From NCBI RefSeq assembly GCF_038397785.1, contig NZ_CP151642.1:2108001-2172000 (forward strand): a stretch of DNA of 64,000 nucleotides. Reading direction: 5' to 3'. Below, one piece after another: positions 51,861 to 60,787 of the stretch (its first letter is position 1; the number at the start of each line of letters is the position of its first letter). The notes under the pieces are model-generated. The model was not told the DNA's origin. It did no database searches and was given only the letters and a program-made list of their open reading frames with translations. Source of the stretch: Salinibacterium sp. TMP30 (GTDB taxonomy: Bacteria > Actinomycetota > Actinomycetes > Actinomycetales > Microbacteriaceae). Position numbers and translations under genes: made by a program.

Positions 51861-53371
51861 GACCTTTTCAACTCCTTCTCCGGGAGTTCTTCCGGGAGGT
51901 CCGCTGGAGCCAGGACGTCATCGGGCATGTGGTACTCCAACCCGGTCACGACGGGAATTCGCTTATGTACATACTGGTAAATCAGCGTTCCTACGCCGGT
52001 CAGGACGGCGATGGCGATCCAAATTGACCAATCAAGAAAAGGCTCTTCGTACACGGGTCGCGGCCAAGCGATATTGAGGAATTCAAAGGTAGCCCAGGTC
52101 AGCGCGACCAGCGCAATGGGAAGGGTTGCCTTTCCGAGAGAGAACGGGCCGGCACGCCAGCGACCGCGGAGATTCACGACAACGAATCCGACGAGCGGGA
52201 AAAGGAACGAGACGAAGAATCCACCCGATGTAAAATTCAGCATTAGAGTGTAGACGTTTTCAGCAACGTTGCTCAGGAGGAACAAAGCGCCACCGACGAC
52301 CATTGTGATCAACAAGGGCCCCACCGGCTGGCGCTGTTTCTGACTCAGCTTGGACAGCACCTTCGAGGCCGGTAATGCGCGATCCCGCGCGAACGACCAG
52401 ATCATTCGCGAGGCAGAGGTTTGCAGGGCCAAAAAGCTGGCCAGGAAGCCGATGATAAAGAGGATCTCAACGGGCTTCGCGATCTGGCTGCCAAGCTGCG
52501 ACGTCAGAGTGAAGTTCACCGGGTCAGCGACGCTGCCGCTGCGGACAGCATCAAGATCCGGGACTGCGAGGATGATGGCCAAGCTCGTGTACATGACAAC
52601 AACAGCAATAAAGATAAGCGCGAAAAGGATGGCCTTAGGGAGATTCTTGCGCGGCTCACTGACCTCCTCGGCAATCGCTCCGGCACTCTCGAATCCGACG
52701 AAGGAGAAGCCAATGAACACCATCGCGAGAAGGAACGGACCACTAAGGGATAAGTAATCCGTGCCCGGTGCGAGCCCCGCGCTGCCATCGAAGAGGACAC
52801 TGAGGGAGTTTTGCTGGTGGAATAGCAGAAGCCAGGTGCCGAGGCCAAGCGAGCCGATAATTTCAGCCACGATACTGGCGATCATGAAGACCTTCAACAC
52901 TATCCGTCCGGCGAGATTGACTATCGTTCCAAGCACCAGAACCACCAAGGCAATCCATGCCTTATCAATACCGGTGGGGTTCTCGATACCGGCGACGTTG
53001 GCGATAAAACCGGCCGCGGCTATCGCGACAGTTGCCATCGCGATCAGCAGTGTCCACATGTATGCCCAGCCGGCGAACCAGCCAAATGCCTTGCCGCCGA
53101 GACGAGCGGACCATTGGTAAATCGATCCCTCTATCGGCCAGCGCGAAACCAACATAGCGAAGACGAGGGCTATGAGGATCTGGCCGCCAAAGACGATGAG
53201 AAATCCCCACCAGAAGGATGGGCCAGCGGTCGAGAGGGCAACTCCGAAAATCCCGTACAGCGCAACGATCGGCGAGATGAATGCGAAGCCGAACGCAAAA
53301 GATGAAAAGAGCGTGAAGTCTCGTTTTAGCGTGACGCCTTCAGCTGCAACGACCGTATCTGTGTGGGTCAT
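51857..53371 (-). CDS. APC-superfamily amino acid/polyamine permease
   Basis: 504 aa, 12 membrane helices. FSSFAFGFAFISPIVALYGIFG is the APC first helix, GFSFVGFESAGAIAEEVSEPRKNLPKA the conserved helix 6-loop motif (FxGFE, EExxxPxKNxP). Start ATG 53371 with AAAGGAGACC; first gene of the operon. Closest by pattern to the amino-acid/metabolite permease branch (GABA permease/choline-type). Imports the compound broken down by the other products (inference). Confidence 0.88.
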   Translation of the reverse strand: MTHTDTVVAAEGVTLKRDFTLFSSFAFGFAFISPIVALYGIFGVALSTAGPSFWWGFLIVFGGQILIALVFAMLVSRWPIEGSIYQWSARLGGKAFGWFAGWAYMWTLLIAMATVAIAAAGFIANVAGIENPTGIDKAWIALVVLVLGTIVNLAGRIVLKVFMIASIVAEIIGSLGLGTWLLLFHQQNSLSVLFDGSAGLAPGTDYLSLSGPFLLAMVFIGFSFVGFESAGAIAEEVSEPRKNLPKAILFALIFIAVVVMYTSLAIILAVPDLDAVRSGSVADPVNFTLTSQLGSQIAKPVEILFIIGFLASFLALQTSASRMIWSFARDRALPASKVLSKLSQKQRQPVGPLLITMVVGGALFLLSNVAENVYTLMLNFTSGGFFVSFLFPLVGFVVVNLRGRWRAGPFSLGKATLPIALVALTWATFEFLNIAWPRPVYEEPFLDWSIWIAIAVLTGVGTLIYQYVHKRIPVVTGLEYHMPDDVLAPADLPEELPEKELKRS

Positions 53372-53411
53372 GGTGTGGTCTCCTTTGACTCTCGCAATTA
53401 TGGATTGATTT

Positions 53412-53445
53412 CCGAAGTGACCGCCACTTTCCACCGCAACTTCGG
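53412..53445. promoter_or_regulatory. candidate operator in the APC/PucR divergent gap
   Basis: CCGAAGT (53412-53418) and ACTTCGG (53439-53445) are inverted arms; inside them AAGTG-ACCGC-CACTT (53415-53429) is a second, tighter inverted repeat. It lies between the permease and pucR starts, where a PucR-type regulator would act. Confidence 0.4.
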
Positions 53446-53553
53446 CAGAACCACCGGGACGAGCGCGTGATATTGTGGGAAGCTACAAAGCAATGCAGCC
53501 AAATCCGCGTTTTTGGAGATTTTCCCCGATATTTTGAGCTGAGGATCGTAGTA

Positions 53554-54978
53554 GTGACCAAATCTACCGTTCTGGCGTTCGGTCTGGAACTCGCAGAGTT
53601 AGTTGAAGTTGACGAGCTCGAACTTCGCTTCGTCGTTGGATCCGAGTGGGCGCTCTCCCGTGTTGTCAGTTGGGCACACGCCACAGAAATGACCGACCCG
53701 AGGCCGCATCTGCGCGGATCAGAACTAGTCTGCACGGTCGGGTCGGCGCTACTGAACGCCGCCAGTTGTGCGCGGTTGGTCGAAGCGGTCCACGCGACCG
53801 GCTCGGCTGGCATCTGCCTTGGGATCGGCGAAGTGCACACTCAAATCCCCCGGGCGTTGATTGCGGAATGCCGCAGACTGTCCGTGCCCCTCATCGAAAT
53901 GGCACACGGAATTCCCTTCATGGCGATCAATGATGTGCTCGCTGACGCGCGCGTTCGGGCTCAAGCCGGCAGCAGCCAGCGAAATGCGGAACTGGTCGGC
54001 AGACTGCTAACGGCTCTTCGCGATAATGCGCCGCTCGAGGACATCCTGAGCGTTTCTGCTGATGCCATGGGAGGTGCATTGGCTTTCGAAGTTGCAAACA
54101 CTGCAACCGAGCCGCCGACCGCTGTCTCCGGCGCATCGTTCGACGATGGAACCGAGCCAACCTCCGTAACGACTGCGGAAGGCAACCTCCTAGCTTGGCG
54201 GGGCCAATCTACCCCGCCCGATGCCGACCTGCTCAGACAGATCGGCCGAATTCTCGAGATCGCTAGACACGAGAAGGCTGACCATGACAAGCAGGATCGT
54301 CAACGCATTGGGCAACTTTTCGCTTTGGTCGCCGAGGGGTTGGCTGACTCTGCTGCCCTTATGCCAGAGCTGCAAAAAGCAGGCCTCATCGGGAAATCCC
54401 TTACGATCTCCGCCTGGCCGGCGGAGACAGCGCAACTACTCTCGGCACACTTGCCCGGCACATTGATTGCAGACGCACCCGAAGCCACTTTTGTCGTTAC
54501 GACCAGCCCTGAGTCCGTGTACAACACAGCCAACGACCTCGGTTTGGTATCCGGGCACGGAAGCCCGGTCGACGTGTCCCAAATTGCGCGGGGAATCGGA
54601 GAAGCCCGCGCGACGCTTCGTCTCGCGCGCCGTCACGGGAAGGTTGCCGGCCCGGAAAGCCTTACCAGCCTCACCGGGCTCTTAGAGCAACAACCGCCTG
54701 TGCGACTCCTCCCCTTCATCGATCAACTTATCCGACCATTGCTGGAGCACGACGCTCGCCGCGGAACCCAGCTACTGGCGACTTTACGCACGTTCATCGA
54801 GAAGCAAGGATCGCTCCAAGCGACAGCTGCCGACCAGTACCTGCACGTCAATACGGTCCGCCATCGACTAGGACGGATCGCAGCCGTGGTCGGGCGAAAC
54901 CCTTTGGAAGACAACGACCGGGCCTCCCTCGCTATCGCGCTGTGGGCCTTCGACAGGTCGAGCCGACATAATCCGTAG
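53554..54978 (+). CDS. PucR-family transcriptional regulator
   Basis: 474 aa from GTG 53554 (GAGG upstream). N-terminal PucR sensor domain: VVSWAHATEMTDPRPHLRGS and ELVCTVG, then GSAGICLGIGEVHTQIP. Middle GAF-like/linker region. C-terminal helix-turn-helix with QATAADQYLHVNTVRHRLGRI followed by the closing LAIALWAF. PucR proteins sense catabolic substrates such as purines, GABA, proline or polyamines and activate the adjacent operon. Longer in-frame starts back to 53467 have no family match. Confidence 0.88.
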   Translation: MTKSTVLAFGLELAELVEVDELELRFVVGSEWALSRVVSWAHATEMTDPRPHLRGSELVCTVGSALLNAASCARLVEAVHATGSAGICLGIGEVHTQIPRALIAECRRLSVPLIEMAHGIPFMAINDVLADARVRAQAGSSQRNAELVGRLLTALRDNAPLEDILSVSADAMGGALAFEVANTATEPPTAVSGASFDDGTEPTSVTTAEGNLLAWRGQSTPPDADLLRQIGRILEIARHEKADHDKQDRQRIGQLFALVAEGLADSAALMPELQKAGLIGKSLTISAWPAETAQLLSAHLPGTLIADAPEATFVVTTSPESVYNTANDLGLVSGHGSPVDVSQIARGIGEARATLRLARRHGKVAGPESLTSLTGLLEQQPPVRLLPFIDQLIRPLLEHDARRGTQLLATLRTFIEKQGSLQATAADQYLHVNTVRHRLGRIAAVVGRNPLEDNDRASLAIALWAFDRSSRHNP

Positions 54979-55201
54979 TTCACGGAGATAAATACCTCCT
55001 GGTGCGAACAGGGCCAACGTGGTCGGCGACTCTTGTGGATGCCAGCTAGAGCTTCAGCAGCCCCTCTCGCACTATAAGAAAACTAGCCCCGTACCGCTTG
55101 CGTCGAAGGTACTGATGCTTATGTGGCGAATTTTTCCACACGAAAGTGGCACGATCGAGAGGTGTAAACGAGTAAGTCCGCACTAAACAAAGGAGCCCAC
55201 C

Positions 55202-56056
55202 ATGTCATCCACTCCACTTCGTATCGCCGTCACGGGCGGCAACGGCAAGCTGGGCCGCGCCACGGTTTCTGGCCTGCGTGCTGCCGGGCACACGGTGACG
55301 GTGCTCGATATGGCTGGTCCTGACCGCACCCAGTTCACCTATGTCGATCTCACCGATTACGGCCAGGTGGTTGATGCTCTCGCCGGCGTCAATGACCGTC
55401 ATGAGGGTGTGGATGCCGTTGCCCACCTCGGGGCGATCCCTGCTCCCGGCCTGTGGTCAGATGTGGCGACGTTCCACAACAACATGAACGCCACGTTCAA
55501 TGTGTTCCAGGCGTGCAAGCGGTTGGGCATCCGCACTATCGCGTATGCGTCGAGTGAGACGGTGCTGGGCCTGCCGTTCGAGACTCCCCCGCCGTACATC
55601 CCGCTCGATGAGGAGTATGAGACCCGCCCCGAGTCGACCTATTCGATGGTGAAGCATCTTGAGGAGCAGATGGCGCAAAAGTTTGTGCGCTGGGATAGCG
55701 AACTCAGCGTCACCGCGCTGCGCTTCTCTAACGTGATGGACCCCGCCGACTATGCCGAGTTCCCGAGCTTCGATGCGGATGCTCGGCAGCGGTCCTGGAA
55801 CCTCTGGGGTTACATCGACGCCCGCGACGGCGCCAACGCCATCCGTTTGGCTCTGGAAACCTCCCGCCCCGGGTATGACGTCTTCAACATCTTCGCCGCC
55901 GACACCGTCATGTCGCGGCCGAATGCGGAGCTGGTGGCCGAGTTATTCCCCGACGTTGAGGTTCGCGGAGAGCTCGGCGTGAACACCTCACTCACGTCAA
56001 CGGCCAAAGCCGAGCGGTTGCTTGGGTGGGTGCCGCAGCACAGCTGGCGGGACTAG
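55202..56056 (+). CDS. NAD-dependent epimerase/dehydratase (extended SDR)
   Basis: 284 aa: TGGNGKLG glycine motif, AHLGAIPAPG, catalytic AYASSETVLGLP and YSMVKHLEE (Tyr-x-x-x-Lys), then RFSNVMDP. Pattern and short C-terminal domain are similar to sugar-nucleotide or uronate-type dehydrogenases; exact substrate unknown. ATG 55202 follows AAAGGAGCCC. The preceding 223-base gap has no gene I can support. Stands alone. Confidence 0.85.
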   Translation: MSSTPLRIAVTGGNGKLGRATVSGLRAAGHTVTVLDMAGPDRTQFTYVDLTDYGQVVDALAGVNDRHEGVDAVAHLGAIPAPGLWSDVATFHNNMNATFNVFQACKRLGIRTIAYASSETVLGLPFETPPPYIPLDEEYETRPESTYSMVKHLEEQMAQKFVRWDSELSVTALRFSNVMDPADYAEFPSFDADARQRSWNLWGYIDARDGANAIRLALETSRPGYDVFNIFAADTVMSRPNAELVAELFPDVEVRGELGVNTSLTSTAKAERLLGWVPQHSWRD

Positions 56057-56089
56057 CTCCAGGCTGATCCGGTTAGGTGTTGCGCTAGA

Positions 56090-56998
56090 TCAAGCCCCGG
56101 TGATAGCCGCGACCAACGTGGCCGTCAGCGTTGGGAGCAAATACGCGACTGCCACGAAACCTAGGGCGATGACCACGACGACGCCCCAGAGCAGCCTCAC
56201 AATCCTCGCTTGGCTTACCTCGCGATCGAGCGCAGAGAAACGCTCGAGGTAGGCGGGGTCAATCGTGAGGTTCGCGGTGCGGTGCCAGGTGCGCGAGTCA
56301 ACGGCGGCGACTGAGATACGCTGCACGGTTTCGGCGTCGAGCACAGGCTTGCGGCGCTTGAGCCACCGAGGAAGTTCACGAGCAACCATGATGCTCACGT
56401 CGTTCGGGCGCCGCTTGACCGTGAACGACGCCGGATCGACAATCGCCAAGATGGGGTGCACTTCGACTGGAATACCCGTCGCGGCGGTGAGCAGCTTCGC
56501 AGCGCGTTTCGCCTCATAGCGCGAGTTACGCAAATGGTCAGTCTTGTGGCCCGCAACCATCAGCATGCGTTCCCCAACCCAGATTTTCTGACCGCGGTGA
56601 CGTTTCGTGTTGATCGTGAACACACCAGCCGGGCCGAACACCACATGGTCGATATCGCTATCGCCCGTGCCGACGGGAACAGCGTGCAGCACCCTCCACT
56701 CTGAGCCGAGGCGCGAGAGCAGCTCCCCCACCTTCAGTTCGCCATGTGCGCCAGAGAACCAGCTTTCGGCATCAGCCTGCAACGGGCTCGCACCGAATAC
56801 GCGCCGAACGGTGCTGCGTGGCGCGACATCCGCTTGCACACGCAAGAGCTCAGCGATCACAGAATATGCAGCGGGGCGGTCCTCCAGCGTGCCCGGAAAC
56901 GGCGCCTGCACTGGCACGGGCGCTGACTCCGCAGGCAACGCTGGTACTGTCACCGCAACGGGAGCAGCCGGTTGCGTGCTCACAGAATTGTCGATCAT
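56090..56998 (-). CDS. NERD-domain protein with C-terminal membrane anchor
   Basis: 302 aa. Pro/Ala-rich N-terminus, then NERD (nuclease-related) domain at about residues 80-190: AHGELKVGELLSRLG, WRVLHAVPVGTGDSDIDHVVFG with the catalytic Asp, and VFTINTKRHRGQKIWV in place of the usual E/Q-x-K. Ends with a membrane helix pair (LLWGVVVVIALGFVAVAYLL). ATG 56998 has GGGGAGACG. NERD proteins are thought to act in DNA processing; here membrane attachment is notable. Physiological role unknown. Confidence 0.8.
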   Translation of the reverse strand: MIDNSVSTQPAAPVAVTVPALPAESAPVPVQAPFPGTLEDRPAAYSVIAELLRVQADVAPRSTVRRVFGASPLQADAESWFSGAHGELKVGELLSRLGSEWRVLHAVPVGTGDSDIDHVVFGPAGVFTINTKRHRGQKIWVGERMLMVAGHKTDHLRNSRYEAKRAAKLLTAATGIPVEVHPILAIVDPASFTVKRRPNDVSIMVARELPRWLKRRKPVLDAETVQRISVAAVDSRTWHRTANLTIDPAYLERFSALDREVSQARIVRLLWGVVVVIALGFVAVAYLLPTLTATLVAAITGA

Positions 56999-57243
56999 TC
57001 GTCTCCCCAAAAAACGCTCCCCCGAGCGAACTCAATTCGAGGCTAACTCATTTGTCGCGCTCACTGCAGCCCCCAACAGGGCTACTCAATCACCGCGCTA
57101 GACCAATTCGTGTCCGCCATTGGCGGAAACGCCCCCAAATCGGGCTACAACTCGAGCATTCCGCCGCCTAAAACCGGGGCACACGCCGCAACGCGCCGCA
57201 AAATGTTCACCGCGCATCCATGTTGAGGTGCTGGACTACCCGT

Positions 57244-58161
57244 ATGACCGGATACGAGTCGCAATACCCACGACCCGACCATTTTGTGTTGCACCTGAGC
57301 GACACACATTTTCTTGCGGGCGAAAAGAAGCTATACAACACCCTCGATAGCGAGGTGAAGCTACAGAAACTGTTTTCGGAACTCGAAGCATCCGGGTCCC
57401 GACCCGAAGCAATCATCTTCACCGGAGACCTTGCCGACAAAGGCGAACCCGACGCCTACCGGTCGTTGCGCGCAATCGTAGAGCCCGCCGCCGAACGACT
57501 CGGCGCACAAGTTGTGTGGGTCATGGGCAACCACGACGACCGCAGCACCTTCGCAACAGCGCTGCTCGATGAGCCCGCAAGCGAAGCACCCATCGATCGC
57601 GTCATCGACATCAACGGGTTGCGCATCATCACCCTCGACTCCACCGTGCCCGGCCACCACTACGGACACCTTTCGGATGCTCAGCTGCTGTGGCTGCAGA
57701 ATGTGCTCGCCGCCCCGGCACCCCACGGCACCATCCTCGCCATGCACCACCCACCCGTGCCCAGCATGCTTGACCTTGCCGTGACCGTTGAACTGCGGGC
57801 ACAGAAAGATCTGGCTGCAGTGATTCGCGGCAGCGACATCCGCAGCATCATTGCCGGCCACCTGCACTACTCGACCACCGCAACGTTCGCCGGAATCCCC
57901 GTGTCCGTCGCCTCAGCAACCTGCTACACCCAAGATCTGAACGTTGCGTTGGCTGGCAGTCGCAGCCGGGATGGCGCGCAATCGTTCAACCTGATCCACG
58001 TGTACGACGAAACCGTGCTGCACTCGGTTGTGCCCCTCGGCGACTACGAGAGTCTCGCCTACGTGACCCCCGAACAGACAGCAATGATTCTGGCGAGGGA
58101 AGGTATCACCATCGCCCCCGCCACCAATGCGCACGTCGTACCTAGCACGATCTCCGTCTAA
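57244..58161 (+). CDS. CpdA-like metallophosphoesterase
   Basis: 305 aa with the metallophosphoesterase metal motifs in order: [33 protein letters not shown] and [10 protein letters not shown], as in 3',5'-cyclic nucleotide phosphodiesterases (CpdA/Rv0805-like). ATG 57244 gives the typical [18 protein letters not shown] start; a TTG frame from 57220 is longer. Likely hydrolyses cAMP or other cyclic nucleotides. The 233-base gap before it is empty. Confidence 0.9.
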   Translation: MTGYESQYPRPDHFVLHLSDTHFLAGEKKLYNTLDSEVKLQKLFSELEASGSRPEAIIFTGDLADKGEPDAYRSLRAIVEPAAERLGAQVVWVMGNHDDRSTFATALLDEPASEAPIDRVIDINGLRIITLDSTVPGHHYGHLSDAQLLWLQNVLAAPAPHGTILAMHHPPVPSMLDLAVTVELRAQKDLAAVIRGSDIRSIIAGHLHYSTTATFAGIPVSVASATCYTQDLNVALAGSRSRDGAQSFNLIHVYDETVLHSVVPLGDYESLAYVTPEQTAMILAREGITIAPATNAHVVPSTISV

Positions 58162-58231
58162 CACGGGCGCGCGAACACCCAAAGGCCCAAACGGGCAGGC
58201 GCGCGAGCACCCGCACGCACTGACGCACCAA

Positions 58232-59794
58232 CTACTCGGCTTCGGGCAGCTCCCACGGTGCCGCGATCGGGTAATACTCGTCGAGGAATGAACGAACAGC
58301 GGCAGCACGATCCTCCGCCGAAACTTCCGGGAAACTACCGTCGTTGAGGCAGTAGAAATCGCTCGAGCGTTTGCGCAACATTGACCGCATCTTTCGCAGC
58401 CCCTCAAGCGACGTCGTGTCAACATACTTGACCTTGGCATCCACCTGCACCATCGCTTTGCCGGTCAGCAGCGCGTAATAGTGATACAGAGAATTCGTGA
58501 CCGAAATGTCTGTCGCCTGGCGGAAAGCACTCGCACTCGTGCGCGCAAAATCTTCCGGAAACTCCCGCTCGAGTTCCTTCAGCACCGAAATGCGCAGCGG
58601 GGTTGCTGCGTGCTCCAAGTGACGGGTGATCGTGGCGCCAAACTTCTCCTGCAGCAGACGGCGATTCACTCGGGCCGCATTCTCGAACCCCGAACGCTCA
58701 ATGCTGCTCTCGCCCAACCCGATGCGGGTACGCGCCTCAATGAACTTCGAAACACCACCAGGAGTAAAGAACGCATCAGGGCTTACCGAACGACCAAAGA
58801 ACATGTCGTCATTGGAATACAAGAAGTGCTCACTCAAGCCCGGAATGTTGTGCAACTGGCTCTCGATTGCATGCGAATTGTGGGTCGGTAAATCGTCGTG
58901 ATTGGCAAAGAAGTCTTCACTGCGCATCAAAGTGACCCGCGGATGCTCGGCCAACCATGCGGGACGCGGCGAGTCAGTCGCAATGTAGATATTGCGAACC
59001 CATGGCGCGAACAAGTACACCGACCGCAGCGCGTACTTCAGCTCATCCAGCTGCCTAAAGCGTGCCTCAGAGTCGTCGCCCTCACCAACAACAAAGTTAG
59101 CCATGCGGGCAGCGCGCGCTTTTTGCCATTCCAGCTCAGCACCATCAACCCACGAGAAGACGATGTCGATGTCGAAGAGGATGTCGCTTGCCAACGGATC
59201 AAACATTCCGCGCAGGGTAGGCCACGACTGACCGTAAAACTCGACGGTGTCATCGATCGCTTCACTTCGCGGCAGCCACCGGCGCATCAACGCGTTGGGG
59301 TTGGGGGCGACAACCTCATCGCGCACGTGCTCCCACAACTCCAAACGCACACCAAACGGCGCATCAAAGCGAAGACGGCCCGCAGGCTCAACGCGCGGAC
59401 GGAACAGCGTCATCGCTTTCGCCTTGACCGCTGACGTGAGAACACCATCCGCCACAAGCACGGGGCTATCGCGGGCATCCGAAGCAAAGGGCTTGCCGTT
59501 CTCCTTGATGCGAGCAGGCTTCACATAGAAAGGCTCATTCTGGCAGGCAGCAACCAGGGCAAAGCCGAGCGCCTTGCGATCTTTCCAGTCGACTGCCAGC
59601 ACTGGCGTTTCACCATCTCCCCGCACGAGCAGGAATCGGATGCCCGCATCGTCGAGCACACGGCGAATAAACAGCACATCTTCGCGCGCAGCGTCACGCG
59701 GCGTCAGAATGTTATTGCTCAGTGCGAGCAGTCCATCGTGTAAAACAACATCGTCGCGGTTCACCACCGCGGGGGAAGAAACATGGTCAATCAT
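58232..59794 (-). CDS. Stealth-family sugar-phosphate transferase
   Basis: 520 aa. Conserved Stealth regions in order: CR1 DIDIVFSWVDG; CR2 ELKYALRSVYLFAPWVRNIY with IATD; CR3 HNSHAIESQLHNIPGLSEHF and SNDDMFFG; CR4 near YHYYALLTGKAM. The family transfers hexose-1-phosphate (capsule/teichoic-type polymers) or, in animals, GlcNAc-1-phosphate. N-terminal 200 residues are an extra domain of unknown kind. ATG 59794 was chosen; an in-frame extension to 59914 lacks a ribosome site. No other capsule gene is in reach. Confidence 0.85.
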   Translation of the reverse strand: MIDHVSSPAVVNRDDVVLHDGLLALSNNILTPRDAAREDVLFIRRVLDDAGIRFLLVRGDGETPVLAVDWKDRKALGFALVAACQNEPFYVKPARIKENGKPFASDARDSPVLVADGVLTSAVKAKAMTLFRPRVEPAGRLRFDAPFGVRLELWEHVRDEVVAPNPNALMRRWLPRSEAIDDTVEFYGQSWPTLRGMFDPLASDILFDIDIVFSWVDGAELEWQKARAARMANFVVGEGDDSEARFRQLDELKYALRSVYLFAPWVRNIYIATDSPRPAWLAEHPRVTLMRSEDFFANHDDLPTHNSHAIESQLHNIPGLSEHFLYSNDDMFFGRSVSPDAFFTPGGVSKFIEARTRIGLGESSIERSGFENAARVNRRLLQEKFGATITRHLEHAATPLRISVLKELEREFPEDFARTSASAFRQATDISVTNSLYHYYALLTGKAMVQVDAKVKYVDTTSLEGLRKMRSMLRKRSSDFYCLNDGSFPEVSAEDRAAAVRSFLDEYYPIAAPWELPEAE

Positions 59795-59978
59795 GGGGGC
59801 CCCATCGTTAAAGCTTGGCTGAGGTGCCCAGCGACCGAAAATCGGCGTGCCGTTAGCTTTTCTCAGAATAGCCTGAACCACTGAGAATCGGCCGGATTGC
59901 GCCCCGCAACTCACAGATCGAGGTCACGGTTACTGAGTCATACTCGGTACGCTGGAGTCAGCTATCTAGGAGGCTCTC

Positions 59979-60185
59979 ATGTCTGACTTCTCCATCCTCT
60001 GGGGGATCATCCCGATCCTCGCGGTCGTTGCCTATCTCGCGCTGATCGTCGTTGCCCTCATGCAGGTCTTCAATTCCACGATGCCGACCAACACCAAGCT
60101 GCTCTGGCTGATCGTTATTCTGATCGCACCATTCATCGGCTCGCTCATCTGGTTCGCTGTGGGTCGCAACAGCGCTGTGCTCTAG
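59979..60185 (+). CDS. small PLDc_N-type membrane protein
   Basis: 68 aa: two membrane helices (IIPILAVVAYLALIVVALMQ and LLWLIVILIAPFIGSLIWFA) joined by NSTMPTNTK, ending GRNSAVL. This matches the phospholipase-D-nuclease N-terminal (PLDc_N) family, which in this free form has no known activity. AGGAGG sits before ATG 59979. Its stop overlaps the convergent hydrolase stop by 4 bases. Confidence 0.85.
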   Translation: MSDFSILWGIIPILAVVAYLALIVVALMQVFNSTMPTNTKLLWLIVILIAPFIGSLIWFAVGRNSAVL

Positions 60186-60748
60186 ACGTCGGATCCTTCG
60201 GGGGCAGCGCCCAACAGGTCACGGGTCGACACGATCTGCGCAAACTCCTCGTGCAGATTCACGCCCGTGATTGTCGAGAGTTCGTCGGCCGCCACCTCTT
60301 CGCCATACGGGCCGATACGGTCGAAGGTGTGGGTGGCATCCAACACAAACGTCACGTCATAACCAAGATTGCCGCCCACCCGCGCCGTGGTTTCGCAGCA
60401 GTGGTTTGTGGTGATTCCGCAGATTGCGATTGAGGTGATTCCGGATGCTCGCAGCCATGCATCGAGGTCGGGGCTGCCATGAAAGCTGGAGTTCACCGTC
60501 TTCACTACCAGAAGTTCGGGCGTGCCAGACAGCAGCTCCTTGAACTCATTTCCGGGAGAACTCGGATGTAACGGCGAAGCCACATCGGCGGAATCGTGGC
60601 GAACGTAGACGATCGGCCAGCCCTCGCGACGCCAGTGGCCGATCAGCATACCGATGTTGGAGTCGCACTCAGGGTTGTTTCGCTGGCCCCAATAATCGGC
60701 GTTGTCGAAGCCTCGTTGAACATCCACCACGATCAATGCTGTCGTCAT
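60182..60748 (-). CDS. isochorismatase-family cysteine hydrolase
   Basis: 188 aa: catalytic Asp in LIVVDVQRGF, Lys in LVVKTVNSSF, and the nucleophile Cys in TTNHCCETTARVG. The family hydrolyses amides such as nicotinamide, N-carbamoylsarcosine, ureidoacrylate or isochorismate; the substrate cannot be decided. ATG 60748 has GGAGG upstream. Follows the VIT-type gene's end region in a divergent-looking tail arrangement: both genes run leftward with the hydrolase downstream. Confidence 0.85.
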   Translation of the reverse strand: MTTALIVVDVQRGFDNADYWGQRNNPECDSNIGMLIGHWRREGWPIVYVRHDSADVASPLHPSSPGNEFKELLSGTPELLVVKTVNSSFHGSPDLDAWLRASGITSIAICGITTNHCCETTARVGGNLGYDVTFVLDATHTFDRIGPYGEEVAADELSTITGVNLHEEFAQIVSTRDLLGAAPEGSDV

Positions 60749-60787
60749 TGCGGCCTCCACTTCCCTCTCGTCGAACACGCAATCGAA

